DNA from: Streptacidiphilus sp041262165
GTDB lineage: Bacteria; Actinomycetota; Actinomycetes; Streptomycetales; Streptomycetaceae
Assembly: GCF_041262165.1 (NCBI RefSeq)
Contig: NZ_JBGCBY010000032.1
Location: 35,185 to 99,184, forward strand
DNA length: 64,000 bases
Direction of reading: 5' to 3'
The position numbers and the translations under genes are program-made. This document shows, one piece after another, positions 17,107-25,295 of this stretch. The notes below the pieces were generated by a model, which was given only the letters and a program-made list of their open reading frames with translations, ran no database searches and was not told the origin of the DNA. Numbering within the stretch: the stretch's first letter is position 1; every line of letters begins with the position of its first letter.

Positions 17107-17353
17107 AGAGATCAAGGGCGTGGCCGGTGCCGACGGCGTTGATCCGGATGTGGAACCCCAGGAAGTCGAATGCAGGCCGGGACCCCGGCACCGCCCAACG
17201 TGGTCGCTGGTCAAGCGCGGCATCGGCAACCTCGCCGCCGCTGACCTCGGCCAGGTCACCCGTGCCGTGAAGCGCAAGCTCAAGATGTTCCAGTACAGGC
17301 CGGAGGTCATCGACGGCTGTCTGGCCGATACAGGTCTGACCCTGTCGGTGTGA
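16979..17353 (+). pseudogene. Transposase mosaic (IS701 start to IS630 end)
   Basis: One open frame of 124 codons composed of parts. Codons 1-43 are the IS701-type transposase N-terminus, identical to copy A. Codons 44-72 do not resemble either element in this frame. Codons 73-124 (17195-17353) are the C-terminal end of an IS630-family transposase, with 'KRGIGNLAAADLGQVTRAVK' and 'KLKMFQYRPEVIDGCLADTG'. No catalytic residues remain, so this is debris from successive insertions and deletions. Confidence 0.75.
17107..17180 (-). pseudogene. Fragment of a group II intron reverse transcriptase
   Basis: Read on the minus strand this short piece contains 'FDFLGFHIRINAVGTGHALD'. The F-x-F-L-G-F-x-I-R element is typical of the palm/thumb boundary of group II intron-encoded reverse transcriptases. 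Only about 25 codons are present, wedged between the IS701 and IS630 fragments. The assignment rests on one motif. Confidence 0.4.
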
Positions 17354-17419
17354 TCGCCGCTGAACGTCCCAGAGCCGTCAGCCCGGCCGTCGCCTTCGCT
17401 CTCCAGCCGGTTGAGCAGT

Positions 17420-17972
17420 TCACGCGTCCCAGTCCGCATAGTTCCCCATCGCCACATCGTCACAGAACGTCTCCCAGAACCCGTTATGAGCGAGTGCGGT
17501 TTCATCGATTCCGGCGAGGAGGCCGCGAAGTTCTTCCGCCTCCTCCTCGTACTCGTCCTCGTCGCCGTCGCCGTCAGGACGGAACGGGAAGCCGTGCGAT
17601 CACGGCCGCGACGCAGCGGTTGAAGGAGCGGAGGTCGCCATTCACGTGGTTGGCCATCGCTGCCTCGTTGGCGGGGATCTGCAGCACGCGACCGGTGGCA
17701 ACATCGACGGCGATGCGTTGGAACAGGCCACTCGTCGCGACAACGATCAGCCCCCGCTCGCCTCTCCCTGCCAGGAAAACCGGTGCGCTCAGCGGCCGGT
17801 ACTCGTAGCCGATCAGTCCGCACGGGATGCCTGTCTCACCGAGATCGACAGCGATCAGGTCGGGCGCTGCGGAGGGGGGCTGAACGCGGATCAGGCGAAC
17901 CTGGGCTTCGGCAACTTGGGCAGGGGTTGGCTCACTGGAGGATCTTCTCCTGGCGCAAGACCCTGGCAACAC
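17420..17972 (-). pseudogene. SUKH-4-like immunity protein, frameshifted
   Basis: The first frame (17574-17972) gives 'DLIAVDLGETGIPCGLIGYE', 'GLIVVATSGLFQRIAVDVAT' and 'VNGDLRSFNRCVAAVIARL', the pattern of SUKH-4 nucleic-acid-deaminase immunity proteins common in Streptomyces. It stops at 17574, but skipping one base near 17588 lets the reading continue to 17420 through an acidic stretch, 'AEELRGLLAGIDETAL' and 'FWETFCDDVAMGNY', the expected end of the family. A one-base insertion has therefore probably truncated the gene. The 5' start is uncertain. No toxin gene is next to it. Confidence 0.6.
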
Positions 17973-18083
17973 CCGGACGCCTCTTACGAGCGTAGCGACC
18001 GATGCCGGGCAACCGAGCCCGACATCACCAATTCAAGTTCAGTACCGAGCCTTCATGGCTGGCCGCGGCGGGCGGCCGGCCCG

Positions 18084-18341
18084 GTGACCGAGCATCCCGA
18101 CGACACGGTGTTCCTCGACGCGGAGGCGTGGGCGAGCAGCTGGCTGCGCCACTTCTGCGACAAGTGCGGCCGGCGTGCTGCGACGATCCCGGTCGGTCAC
18201 ATCGAAGGCGCGTCCGGTCCCGGCTATGAGCTGCGCTACTGCCGGTCCTGTGTCGCGCTGTTCCTGCGGCGCGCCCGGTTCTCGGCGGCGCAGGCGCAGC
18301 TGCCGTTCGTGCCCGCCGTGCCGGACCTTTCGCCAAACTGA
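18084..18341 (+). CDS. Small four-cysteine protein
   Basis: An 85-residue protein starting at GTG 18084. Two Cys pairs, 'CDKCG' and 'CRSC', about 30 residues apart could bind one zinc. The family is not one I can name; short proteins of this kind are widespread in Streptomyces without known function. A strong hairpin follows directly. Confidence 0.65.
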   Translation: MTEHPDDTVFLDAEAWASSWLRHFCDKCGRRAATIPVGHIEGASGPGYELRYCRSCVALFLRRARFSAAQAQLPFVPAVPDLSPN

Positions 18342-18345
18342 GACG

Positions 18346-18385
18346 GGCCGCCCTGCCTGGCTGTGGAGGCGACGGCAGGGCGGCC
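18346..18385. terminator. Hairpin terminator
   Basis: GGCCGCCCTGCC (18346-18357) pairs perfectly with 18374-18385 across a 16-base loop. It lies between the convergent genes ending at 18341 and 18455 and could serve both. Confidence 0.75.
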
Positions 18386-18454
18386 GCCCAGAACTCACTG
18401 GGCGTCGCCCAGGCCGGGCCACCAACGAATTTCGTTTATCAGAAGGCAGACGGG

Positions 18455-18751
18455 CTACGAGGTCACCAGGTTGAAGATCGGGTAGATCTTCGGCTCCACC
18501 TCCGGGGCACCGGCCTCTCGCAGAATCGGCAGGATGATGTCGCCGAACCGTCGGAACGCCTCCTCGGACTCCCAGATGTCGGCGACGTACCAGCCGTTGG
18601 GAGTGGGGGCGGAGATGTGCGAGATGAGGCCGGGTACGGGCCAGTCCGCGGGGCTCTTCACCAGGCCACGGCCGCTGTTCACTTTGTTGGCGGCTTGCTC
18701 GTACTGGGCCTGGGTCATGCCGGGTTGGTCGAAGATCGCGATAATTGCCAT
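18455..18751 (-). CDS. Small ABM-like alpha/beta-barrel protein, paralogue 1
   Basis: A 98-residue protein that starts 'MAIIAIFDQPGMTQAQYEQA' and contains 'WPVPGLISH' and 'DIWESEEAFRRFG', the pattern of ferredoxin-like dimeric alpha/beta-barrel (antibiotic biosynthesis monooxygenase-related) proteins. Members can be cofactor-free monooxygenases, isomerases or stress proteins. A paralogue of the same length lies at 61720-62016 and is identical at a little over half the positions. Function is unknown. Confidence 0.85.
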   Translation of the reverse strand: MAIIAIFDQPGMTQAQYEQAANKVNSGRGLVKSPADWPVPGLISHISAPTPNGWYVADIWESEEAFRRFGDIILPILREAGAPEVEPKIYPIFNLVTS

Positions 18752-19127
18752 GCTGGGCTCCCTTGCACGAAATGTTGCAGAATCAGGCCCAGTCGACCAT
18801 CCCGGTGAGCCGGCCGCACCTCGGGCTGCACCGTGCGGATGGACAGGAGAACCGCACTGTCTGGGGCATCGGCATCGGCCTTTTTGTCCTCAGGGCCCGC
18901 CCTCTTGGTCGGCGTCACGTCTCGGCATCGAGGGTGGCTGAGCCCGTCGGTGTGACGGGCTCAGATTGATCTCGACTTCGGGATGCCGAGCCGCCGCGCG
19001 GCGGCGTGACGACGGCCGTCCGGTAAGCCCGCCCCAGGCGCTCCGGGCGGGCTGGCCACGGCTGTAGAGGGTTGTGAACAGCAGAAGGGCACCCCGACAC
19101 CATCACTGGCGTCGGGGCCTGACCCAC
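18752..19127. other. Intergenic region, divergent promoters
   Basis: About 375 bp with no recognised gene between the divergent ABM-like and SpoIIE-phosphatase genes. A GTG at 19074 could extend the phosphatase by 18 residues. Confidence 0.4.
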
Positions 19128-20312
19128 ATGGAACGGCCGGTCCCAAGGGCGCATGGTGGACATGTGGGAGAACGGAAGGGCAGCCACGCACTGTGGCCGT
19201 CATGGCACAGACGCCATGCGCTGGCCCTGATTCCACTCGGGTTCATCGTCGCAGTCACGGTCTTCGACGTGCTGACTCCCGACAACGTCCACTACGGCGT
19301 GCTGCTCATCCTGGCGCCCCTGATCGCGGCACTGTTCGGCGGAGCGTGGCTCACAGCCGCGACAGGACTGCTGGCCGTGTGCGCCCAGACCTACATCGCC
19401 GCCCGCTGGGACGTCCTCGACGTGCAACGCGAGGAGGCCATCCAGATCATCGCCACCACGACCCTCTCCACCCTGGTCGTGTTCCTGTCCCGGGTCCGTG
19501 ACCAGCGGCAGCAGCAGATGGAGCAGATACGTTCCGTATCCGAAGCGGCCCAACGCGCCCTCATGCGCCCGTTGCCGAATCGCCTCGGGCAACTGCGGGT
19601 CGCCTCGTTCTATCTGGCCGCCGCTGACCAGGCCGAGATCGGTGGGGACCTCTACACGGCCACGTGTACCCGGCACGGCACCCGCATGATCATCGGGGAT
19701 GTGCGTGGCAAAGGCCTGACCGCCGTCGGCGAGTCAGCCCTGCTGATCGGCGCGTTCCGCGAGGCGGCCGACAGCCACGCCACCCTGCCCGATCTCGCCG
19801 CCGCCCTCGACCTCAGTGTCAGCCGCTACCTGGCCGACTTCGTAGACGACTACGCTCACGCAGCCGAGCATTTCATCACCGCCTTGCTGCTCCACATCCC
19901 GAGCAGCGAGCCGATCGTGCAGATCACCAACTGCGGGCACCCCCCACCCCTGCTGATCCATAACGGCGAGGTGAGATTCCTCGAAAGCCCTGATCCGATC
20001 CCGCCGCTCGGCATGCACCTGTTGGCAGTGACGAAGTACAGCGCGGACACGGCTGTCTTCGAGGCGGGCGATAGCCTGCTGATGTACACCGACGGTGTCA
20101 TCGAAGCGCGGAACCGGGCAGGAGAGTTCTATCCGTTGGCGGAACGGGTCGGCCAGTGGACGGGTCAGGGTCCGGAGACACTTCTGCAGCACCTACGGCG
20201 CGATCTCCTCGCGTACTGCGGCGGCCGACTGGGAGACGATGCTGCCGCGATCGCTATACAGCAGCCTGCGGCGGATGGTCCGGCTCTAGCATGGCGAAAG
20301 CTGCATGCGTGA
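19128..20312 (+). CDS. Membrane-anchored SpoIIE-type phosphatase
   Basis: A 394-residue protein. The N-terminus (about 30-120) has three or four membrane spans ('LALIPLGFIVAVTVF', 'GVLLILAPLIAALFGGA', 'LSTLVVFLSRV'). A coiled linker with 'QRALMRPLPNRLG' leads into a PP2C/SpoIIE domain with 'EIGGDLYTATCTRHGTRMI', 'IGDVRGKGL', 'LLMYTDGVIEARNRAGEFY' and 'GDDAAAIAI', so the metal-binding acidic residues are present. It lacks the ATPase tail of the other two SpoIIE proteins in the window. The predicted role is dephosphorylation of an anti-anti-sigma factor in response to a membrane signal. Confidence 0.92.
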   Translation: MERPVPRAHGGHVGERKGSHALWPSWHRRHALALIPLGFIVAVTVFDVLTPDNVHYGVLLILAPLIAALFGGAWLTAATGLLAVCAQTYIAARWDVLDVQREEAIQIIATTTLSTLVVFLSRVRDQRQQQMEQIRSVSEAAQRALMRPLPNRLGQLRVASFYLAAADQAEIGGDLYTATCTRHGTRMIIGDVRGKGLTAVGESALLIGAFREAADSHATLPDLAAALDLSVSRYLADFVDDYAHAAEHFITALLLHIPSSEPIVQITNCGHPPPLLIHNGEVRFLESPDPIPPLGMHLLAVTKYSADTAVFEAGDSLLMYTDGVIEARNRAGEFYPLAERVGQWTGQGPETLLQHLRRDLLAYCGGRLGDDAAAIAIQQPAADGPALAWRKLHA

Positions 20313-20461
20313 GCGGCGGTTTTATGACCCCGAATCCCACACCCGGGCTCGTGACCATCTACGAGGAGCCTCGACCATGTCCGCCGTGCGGGTGACACCT
20401 CGCGGACGGACGATGGGGTCATGGACCTGCCGACCGATCCGCCGGTCATCGTGTTCCCGCT

Positions 20462-20635
20462 GTGCACAGGGATCCGCCGTACCGGCGCGTCGAGATCCGG
20501 TACGAGGCCGTCGGCCGGGCGTTCACCCTGGACGACGTGGTCGGGTTCGCGCGCCGCGCCGGACTGGAAGACCTTGACCCGTACGACCCGGAGCAGCTCC
20601 TCTGGCGCCTCGGCGGCCCCGACGTGTGGGTGTGA
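20462..20635 (+). CDS. Small conserved hypothetical, possibly frameshifted
   Basis: From GTG 20462 this gives 57 residues ending 'YDPEQLLWRLGGPDVWV'. Upstream in another frame from ATG 20421 is 'MDLPTDPPVIVFPLCTGI', which reads like the natural N-terminus of the same protein. A one-base shift near 20470 would join them into about 71 residues. Either the gene starts at GTG 20462 or it has recently been broken. Function unknown. Confidence 0.5.
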   Translation: MHRDPPYRRVEIRYEAVGRAFTLDDVVGFARRAGLEDLDPYDPEQLLWRLGGPDVWV

Positions 20636-20708
20636 GCAGTCACGGCGCGGCTGAGCACCCGCCGACGGGCGTCATGACCCGCAATCTCCGCGCTCTACCA
20701 TGCTGGCC

Positions 20709-21044
20709 ATGACAACCGAAGAGGAGGCGTTGCCCGGTCGCATGTCCCGCGCACTGCGGCCGGCCGGGTTCGACCCGGAGGCGTCCAGCGAGGGCGGTGC
20801 GGTACTCCGGATACGCGCCGAGGGCTCCTCGGTGGTTGTGCGCCGGAATCCGAGCGAGGAACTTGCAGCGGTAACCGTCCAGACGCACGGGCACACCACC
20901 GCGGCGGAGACGTTAGCGGCCATTGCGCGGGTGCGCACCGCCATGTATCTCGCGCTGACGGTGGTGTTGATCGAAGCCGGATTCCGCGTGATGGACGATG
21001 AGGCCAACTGCGAGCTCGTCGTCAGCGACCGGCCGCCGGCCTGA
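20709..21044 (+). CDS. Conserved hypothetical protein
   Basis: A 111-residue protein with an alternating charged/hydrophobic pattern ('GGAVLRIRAEGSSVVVRR') and a C-terminal helix-strand ('YLALTVVLIEAGFRVMDDE'), suggesting a small alpha/beta fold. No motif is recognised and no signal peptide is seen. ATG 20709 is used; ATG 20700 would add three residues. Confidence 0.6.
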   Translation: MTTEEEALPGRMSRALRPAGFDPEASSEGGAVLRIRAEGSSVVVRRNPSEELAAVTVQTHGHTTAAETLAAIARVRTAMYLALTVVLIEAGFRVMDDEANCELVVSDRPPA

Positions 21045-21487
21045 CGCCCGGGCATGGTGAAGGCCCCAACTGCACGGGGGCACAGCGAGGGCCTTCAGCT
21101 GATCATCGTAGGAACGGCCTGCTTCGGTTGCTACGCCCGACACGCCACGGTGCACTGTCCCATCAGGCAGTGGCAGGTTCAGTGCTTCCCCTTGCTGCCG
21201 CGCTCCGCCCTCGCCGCCTTGGCCTGGTCCTTGCGCATGCCGCGCATCGTGCGCAGCGCGGCCAGGACAATGACGGCCTGCTGCGATCGCTGGACGCGGG
21301 TGCGCCGTCGAGGGGCTTTGTCCCGGGGATCGGTAGTTGCGCCCCGTCCAGGTTCGTCCAAGCCCGTCCGAGGTTGTCCAGGGTCGTCCGAACCCATGGC
21401 TGGACACTCCGCTGAGCCCGAAGGATCGCTCCTGGAGCCGCAACGGCGGAGCCAGCCACCCCCAACAATCAGGAGACCCGGCCACCC
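21045..21487. other. Intergenic region with short repeats
   Basis: 443 bp without a confident gene. It contains the five-unit 10-bp repeat listed separately and an AGGAG ribosome-binding site just before the secreted-protein gene. Confidence 0.4.
21345..21394. repeat. Five tandem 10-bp repeats
   Basis: Five consecutive 10-bp units with consensus CGTCCRRGGT fill 21345-21394. They end about 90 bp upstream of the secreted-protein gene. They could be a regulatory array or a relic of replication or partition iterons; 10 bp places each unit on the same face of the helix. Confidence 0.6.
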
Positions 21488-21919
21488 ATGCTCAAGCTCC
21501 GAAACACCCGACGCGCCATCGCCATGGCCGCCGCCAGCTTGGCCCTCGCCGGCGGCGCGACCATCACCACCGCGAGTACCGCCCACGCCTACGGATCCAC
21601 CGTCTGCACCGGCTGGCGCTACGCCTCGAACTCCGGCGGTGGCCACGGCTGGGGAATGAATGTCTGCATGGAGCACTCCCCCGGGGAGGCTCACGGCTGG
21701 GTTGACACGTCCTCGGCGTCGAACAGTACGGACGTCCGTGTGTACTTCACCATCGAATGCCCTGGTAACAGTTACAGCGACAGCGTCCACCTGTACTTCG
21801 GGGAGTCCCGCGTGCCGAACCTCTACCAACCCGATGGCGGCTACTCCAGCTGTGCCATGGCCGCGAAGATGACGGAGTCCGGGAAGACCGTGATCTCCTC
21901 AATCGGCGTCGCGAGGTGA
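21488..21919 (+). CDS. Secreted four-cysteine protein
   Basis: A 143-residue protein with a clear Sec signal: basic 'MLKLRNTRRA', hydrophobic 'IAMAAASLALAGG' and a cleavage site after 'TAHA' near residue 36. The mature part has four cysteines ('VCTGW', 'NVCME', 'IECPG', 'SSCAM'), which could form two disulfides, and is rich in Gly, Ser and aromatic residues. It resembles small extracellular proteins of Streptomyces but no enzyme motif is visible. Confidence 0.75.
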   Translation: MLKLRNTRRAIAMAAASLALAGGATITTASTAHAYGSTVCTGWRYASNSGGGHGWGMNVCMEHSPGEAHGWVDTSSASNSTDVRVYFTIECPGNSYSDSVHLYFGESRVPNLYQPDGGYSSCAMAAKMTESGKTVISSIGVAR

Positions 21920-22091
21920 CGCGTGCGGCCTCGACCTCCTGGCAGCAGGTTAGGGCCACGCTGCACGACCTCCGCTCACCCCTTGCCGCTGCCATGCTGT
22001 CCCTCCGATCGGCGGATCGGGCTCCGGGGACAGCCTGGTGCTGAGCGGCCTCACAGTCGCCCCGAAGCGGGTTTCACGGGCACGTTCCATA

Positions 22092-22234
22092 CCCCTCTAG
22101 GGCCACTACTTCGCAGGTCGCAGCCCAAGTCGGCCCCTCTACGCCGGTAGTGGGCCCCCTCTAGATCCACACGCCGGGTAGTGGCCTCGCAGAAGGGTCG
22201 CCGATAGAGGGGAAGGTAGCGGCCTCCCCCTCTA
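22092..22234. repeat. CCCCTCTA repeat cluster (clt-like)
   Basis: The octamer CCCCTCTA occurs at 22092-22099, 22134-22141, 22156-22163 and 22227-22234, and in inverse orientation at 22205-22212; GTAGTGG/CCACTAC motifs lie between. The cluster is just past the 3' end of the FtsK/TraB-like gene, where Streptomyces plasmids such as pSVH1 carry the clt locus whose 8-bp repeats are bound by TraB. The role is inferred from position and repeat size. Confidence 0.55.
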
Positions 22235-22239
22235 CGCGG

Positions 22240-23005
22240 TCATGGGCGGGCGGCGAGTAGCTCGGCGGGCACGGCCTGCTCCAGGTCCTCGCGGCGGTAG
22301 CCGGCGAGGTTCGTACCGCCGATGTTCACCTGCTTCGTCGTGCGGACCACACCGGCCAGCTCCAGTTCCCGGGCGAGCCGCTCACGGTCCCAGTCGCCGT
22401 ACTCCTCGTCGAGGTTGACCAGGCGGGCGAGCAGGTCGGCGGTGCATCTTCGGGCTGTGCCGCATCGCATCCAGGCAGTCCGACAGCACCGCCGCGATGG
22501 TGACGCCCTGGTCCGCGGCGGTGCTGCTGACGTCGCCGACGGCGTCCCCGGACAGCTGGTCGAGGGCCTGGCGCAGGGCCCGGCCCTTGGTGCACATGGC
22601 GTTGAACTCGGCCGTGGTGAGCATGTCGTTCTTCACCGTCGCGAAGCTGGCCGGCCCGGTGACCAGAACGGTGGCGCCCACGGGGTCCTCCGAGAGCAGC
22701 GAGGCATCGGCACCCATGGCGGCCTTGCCAGAGCCCAGCACCATGTCCGAGCTGGTCTTGTCCGACACCTGCGTGCAGCAGCGGATCGTGATGATCTCGC
22801 GCAGCTTCGTCGGCACCGACTTCGCGTCCGGGCGCTGCGAGGCGTAGTTGGAGATGAAGCCGGCAGCCGGACCCCGGCGGGCGATGCGCGCGAGGTCATC
22901 GACGACCTCCTCGCGATCCTTGTCCTCCAGGGCGAGGAATGCCTCCTGCAGCTCGTCGATGGTCAGGAAGCTGAACGGCAGGCGGTCGCCCGCTGTGCCC
23001 GTCAC
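22240..23005 (-). pseudogene. FtsK/TraB-like DNA translocase, C-terminal half
   Basis: From GTG 23005, which overlaps the stop of the upstream gene, the frame gives 'FSFLTIDELQEAFLALEDKD' (a Walker B-like strand), 'KRPDAK'-type sequence ending in 'SVPTKLREIITIRCC', and 'GADASLLSEDPVGATVLVTG', the conserved C-terminal half of actinobacterial FtsK/SpoIIIE conjugation ATPases. The Walker A half is absent. Near 22455 the frame breaks, and the winged-helix tail ('LVNLDEEYGDWDRERLAREL', 'AGYRREDLEQAV') continues in another frame to 22240. Both the N-terminal loss and the frameshift should abolish DNA transfer. Confidence 0.75.
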
Positions 23006-23316
23006 TACTGCACGTTCGGGGGCAGCGGGGCCACGACCGGGCCCGGCAGGTAGGCGGCGCCGCCCGGCACCGAGTTGACCTCGTTGGAGAACATCGTCGC
23101 GAGCCGGTCGCGGGACTGGTACATCCCCAGGCACACGATCAGCGCGAGCAGGGCCCCGATCCCGGCCTTCAGGCTGAAGCGCCGGATCATCGTGACGATG
23201 ACGATGATCGCGCCCACCACCAGCAGGCAGGGGGCGGCCCAGCCGGTGAGCATGGAGATGAAGTGGTTGCCCAGATCCTGGAGCGGACCGGCGAGCTGGA
23301 CAGAGGGATGGGACAT
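23005..23316 (-). CDS. Small two-span membrane protein of transfer region
   Basis: A 103-residue protein from ATG 23316, preceded by GGAGGA. Two membrane spans are evident ('APCLLVVGAIIVIVTMI' and 'AGIGALLALIVCLGMY'), followed by a short Pro-rich tail. Size and topology resemble the pilin-like or Spd-type small membrane proteins encoded beside conjugation ATPases. Its stop overlaps the start of the FtsK-like remnant (TAGTG), implying translational coupling. Confidence 0.75.
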   Translation of the reverse strand: MSHPSVQLAGPLQDLGNHFISMLTGWAAPCLLVVGAIIVIVTMIRRFSLKAGIGALLALIVCLGMYQSRDRLATMFSNEVNSVPGGAAYLPGPVVAPLPPNVQ

Positions 23317-23419
23317 CGCGTCCTCCGCGTCGTTCTGAAGGGTGATCAATTGCGCGGTCACAGCGCGCGGGACTCAGCGCTGCGCGAGGTGCGCAGCACT
23401 TGAAGACGGCGCGGCGTTA

Positions 23420-24457
23420 TTACGCAGGAAGTTCAGTGCTCTGCGCACTCGTGGTGGCTGGGTAGGGTTGCGCGCTGCTCGAGGCGATCAGCGGTCCGGG
23501 CTCCAGCGCGGCGACCTCCCAGCGGCCGGCCCGTGCGCGCATGCGCAGCGCGTATTGCAGCGGCCACTGCGCACCGGTGCCGTCCTGCGCACTGACGCGC
23601 ACCAGCACCTCGACCGTGGTCCCGTCGGCCGGCACCGCCCCGTCCATCCCCGGCCGCTCCGCACTGACCTGACCGACCTGCACCTGCGCGTACGGGGGAC
23701 TCGCCAAAGTGGCCAGCACTGTCCCCGGGGCGAGCAACGGCGCCACCTCGCCCGAGCCCGTCAGATACGCCTGCGCCCACGCGGACACCGAGCCCGCCAA
23801 CGCCGACCCCGATCCGACCGACGCCGGATACACCGACGCCGGTACCGTGCCCGTCCCCGGCGCAGCAACCTCGGCCGGATCACCGGTCACGATCAACGAC
23901 CCCGGCGCGCCCAGCGACGGGGCACTGACAGACCAGGCGACCGGCACTGCGAAGTAGCGCAACTGCGCAGCGCTCTTGCCCGCGCTGTCCGTCGAGACGA
24001 GTTCCACCGCGACCACCACCGACCAGGAGCCGGGCCGGACCTGCCAACTGCGCACCGCTGCGGACGCCTCGACACTGCGCGTGGTCTGGCTGCCCGTCAG
24101 CAGATCCACTCCGGGCGCCATGGCGCGCACCGGCTGCGCACGCGCATCACTGCCGGGTGAGGAGCTGTCGCTGCGCAGCCACAGGTCGATGAACATCTGC
24201 GCATAGCCAGCCGGATCCGCCGCCGCAGGGCTAGCGGCAGCGGTCGCAGTGCGTACAGCGGGGCGCTGCACGGGCTGCCCGGATCCGCACGATGCCGCCA
24301 GCGCAAGCGGCCCTGCGCACAGCGCAGCCCACACCCCGATCCGCGCCAGGCGGGCACGACGCTGCGCACGCTGCAGACCATCAGCAGTGGCGACGGGACT
24401 AGGATCCGGCGGCTCGGCCGCGCCCGGTGGGCGGGGAGTGGAGGTGGGGGCGGGCAT
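23420..24457 (-). CDS. TcpC-like conjugal transfer protein
   Basis: A 345-residue membrane-anchored protein. After a cytoplasmic Pro-rich start, one span (about 36-56, 'LARIGVWAALCAGPLALAAS') is followed by a Cys and then two NTF2-like domains in tandem (about 85-200 and 215-335), as in TcpC and VirB8-type scaffold proteins of Gram-positive conjugation systems. It is about 100 bp upstream of the small membrane protein, in the order TcpC-like, membrane protein, ATPase. A lipobox-like 'ALAASCGSG' could make it a lipoprotein instead. Confidence 0.82.
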   Translation of the reverse strand: MPAPTSTPRPPGAAEPPDPSPVATADGLQRAQRRARLARIGVWAALCAGPLALAASCGSGQPVQRPAVRTATAAASPAAADPAGYAQMFIDLWLRSDSSSPGSDARAQPVRAMAPGVDLLTGSQTTRSVEASAAVRSWQVRPGSWSVVVAVELVSTDSAGKSAAQLRYFAVPVAWSVSAPSLGAPGSLIVTGDPAEVAAPGTGTVPASVYPASVGSGSALAGSVSAWAQAYLTGSGEVAPLLAPGTVLATLASPPYAQVQVGQVSAERPGMDGAVPADGTTVEVLVRVSAQDGTGAQWPLQYALRMRARAGRWEVAALEPGPLIASSSAQPYPATTSAQSTELPA

Positions 24458-25295
24458 CGGCGGGTCCTTCCGGGAGCGGATGGGAATCTGCCCTCAACCA
24501 ACCCCGCCACCTAACCAAGATCCTTACAGGCTTCGGGTGCTCCGATCACGACCCGATAACGCTGCGGCTGCAAGGAGCCAAGATCACGGCCCTGTAAGGT
24601 CCGCCCCGCCTTACAACCACCCTTTACCGCCGCCGCGGAACAGTGTCCGACCAGGGGCCGCAGATAGTCACAACCCAAGCGGCGCCCGGCCTGTAAGGCC
24701 ACGTCCGTCGGCGCGCCCAGGAGAGTCGTGTTTAGCCAGCTGCTCTCCGACACCCTGAGAGCATGCCGGGGTCCACGTTGCCCACCACGGGTAGCTCACC
24801 AACCAGGCGGGACGGCGCGGGCGGCCAAAGGAGACCAGTCGCAGCGAGAGAGCGCGCCCACCGATGCATCCATGGGCGGCTGCGTCGTGCCGGCCTCGCT
24901 CAGCGCGGCGCTGCTGTGGCAGACCAGGTTTGCGCCCAACAGGGCACCATGCGCGCCGCTGTCGAGGTCTACGCGCAAGGTATGGACGTCGTCCCCCAGC
25001 TCGACCACGGCTGAGCACAGGCGATCGCTCCGCCGGCGCCCCAGCGCCTCCAGATCCCCTCTGGCATGCTGGGGGGTTGTGGACCGGCATCTGGCCGAGG
25101 GAGCGCCGTGTCCCTACGCACGCCGCAAAGGCGGGCGAGTGTGCGACTCCAAAGTCCAGGGCGCTCTAGGGTCTGAGAATGCGCGGGACAGTGCCTGAGC
25201 AATCGAGAGGCGACTGCCGCTCAGGATGCGGCTGCACGGCGCTGCGGCGCGAGGCACCGGCCGAGTAGGAGCCTCAGCTCGCTGTCCTCTGCCTC
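24458..25295. other. Intergenic region with CCTGTAAGG repeats
   Basis: 838 bp without a confident gene. CTTACAGG or its complement CCTGTAAG occurs at 24533-24540, 24591-24598 and 24690-24697, with a partial CTTACA at 24610. They lie upstream of the TcpC-like gene and may be regulator sites. A minus-strand frame at 24796-25008 ('MVELGDDVHTLRVDLDSG') is a possible short gene, not supported further. Confidence 0.45.

Noticed and set aside
24796..25008. Possible 70-codon minus-strand gene
   Set aside because: The start reads well, but no homology, ribosome-binding site or neighbour supports it, and similar frames exist on the other strand.
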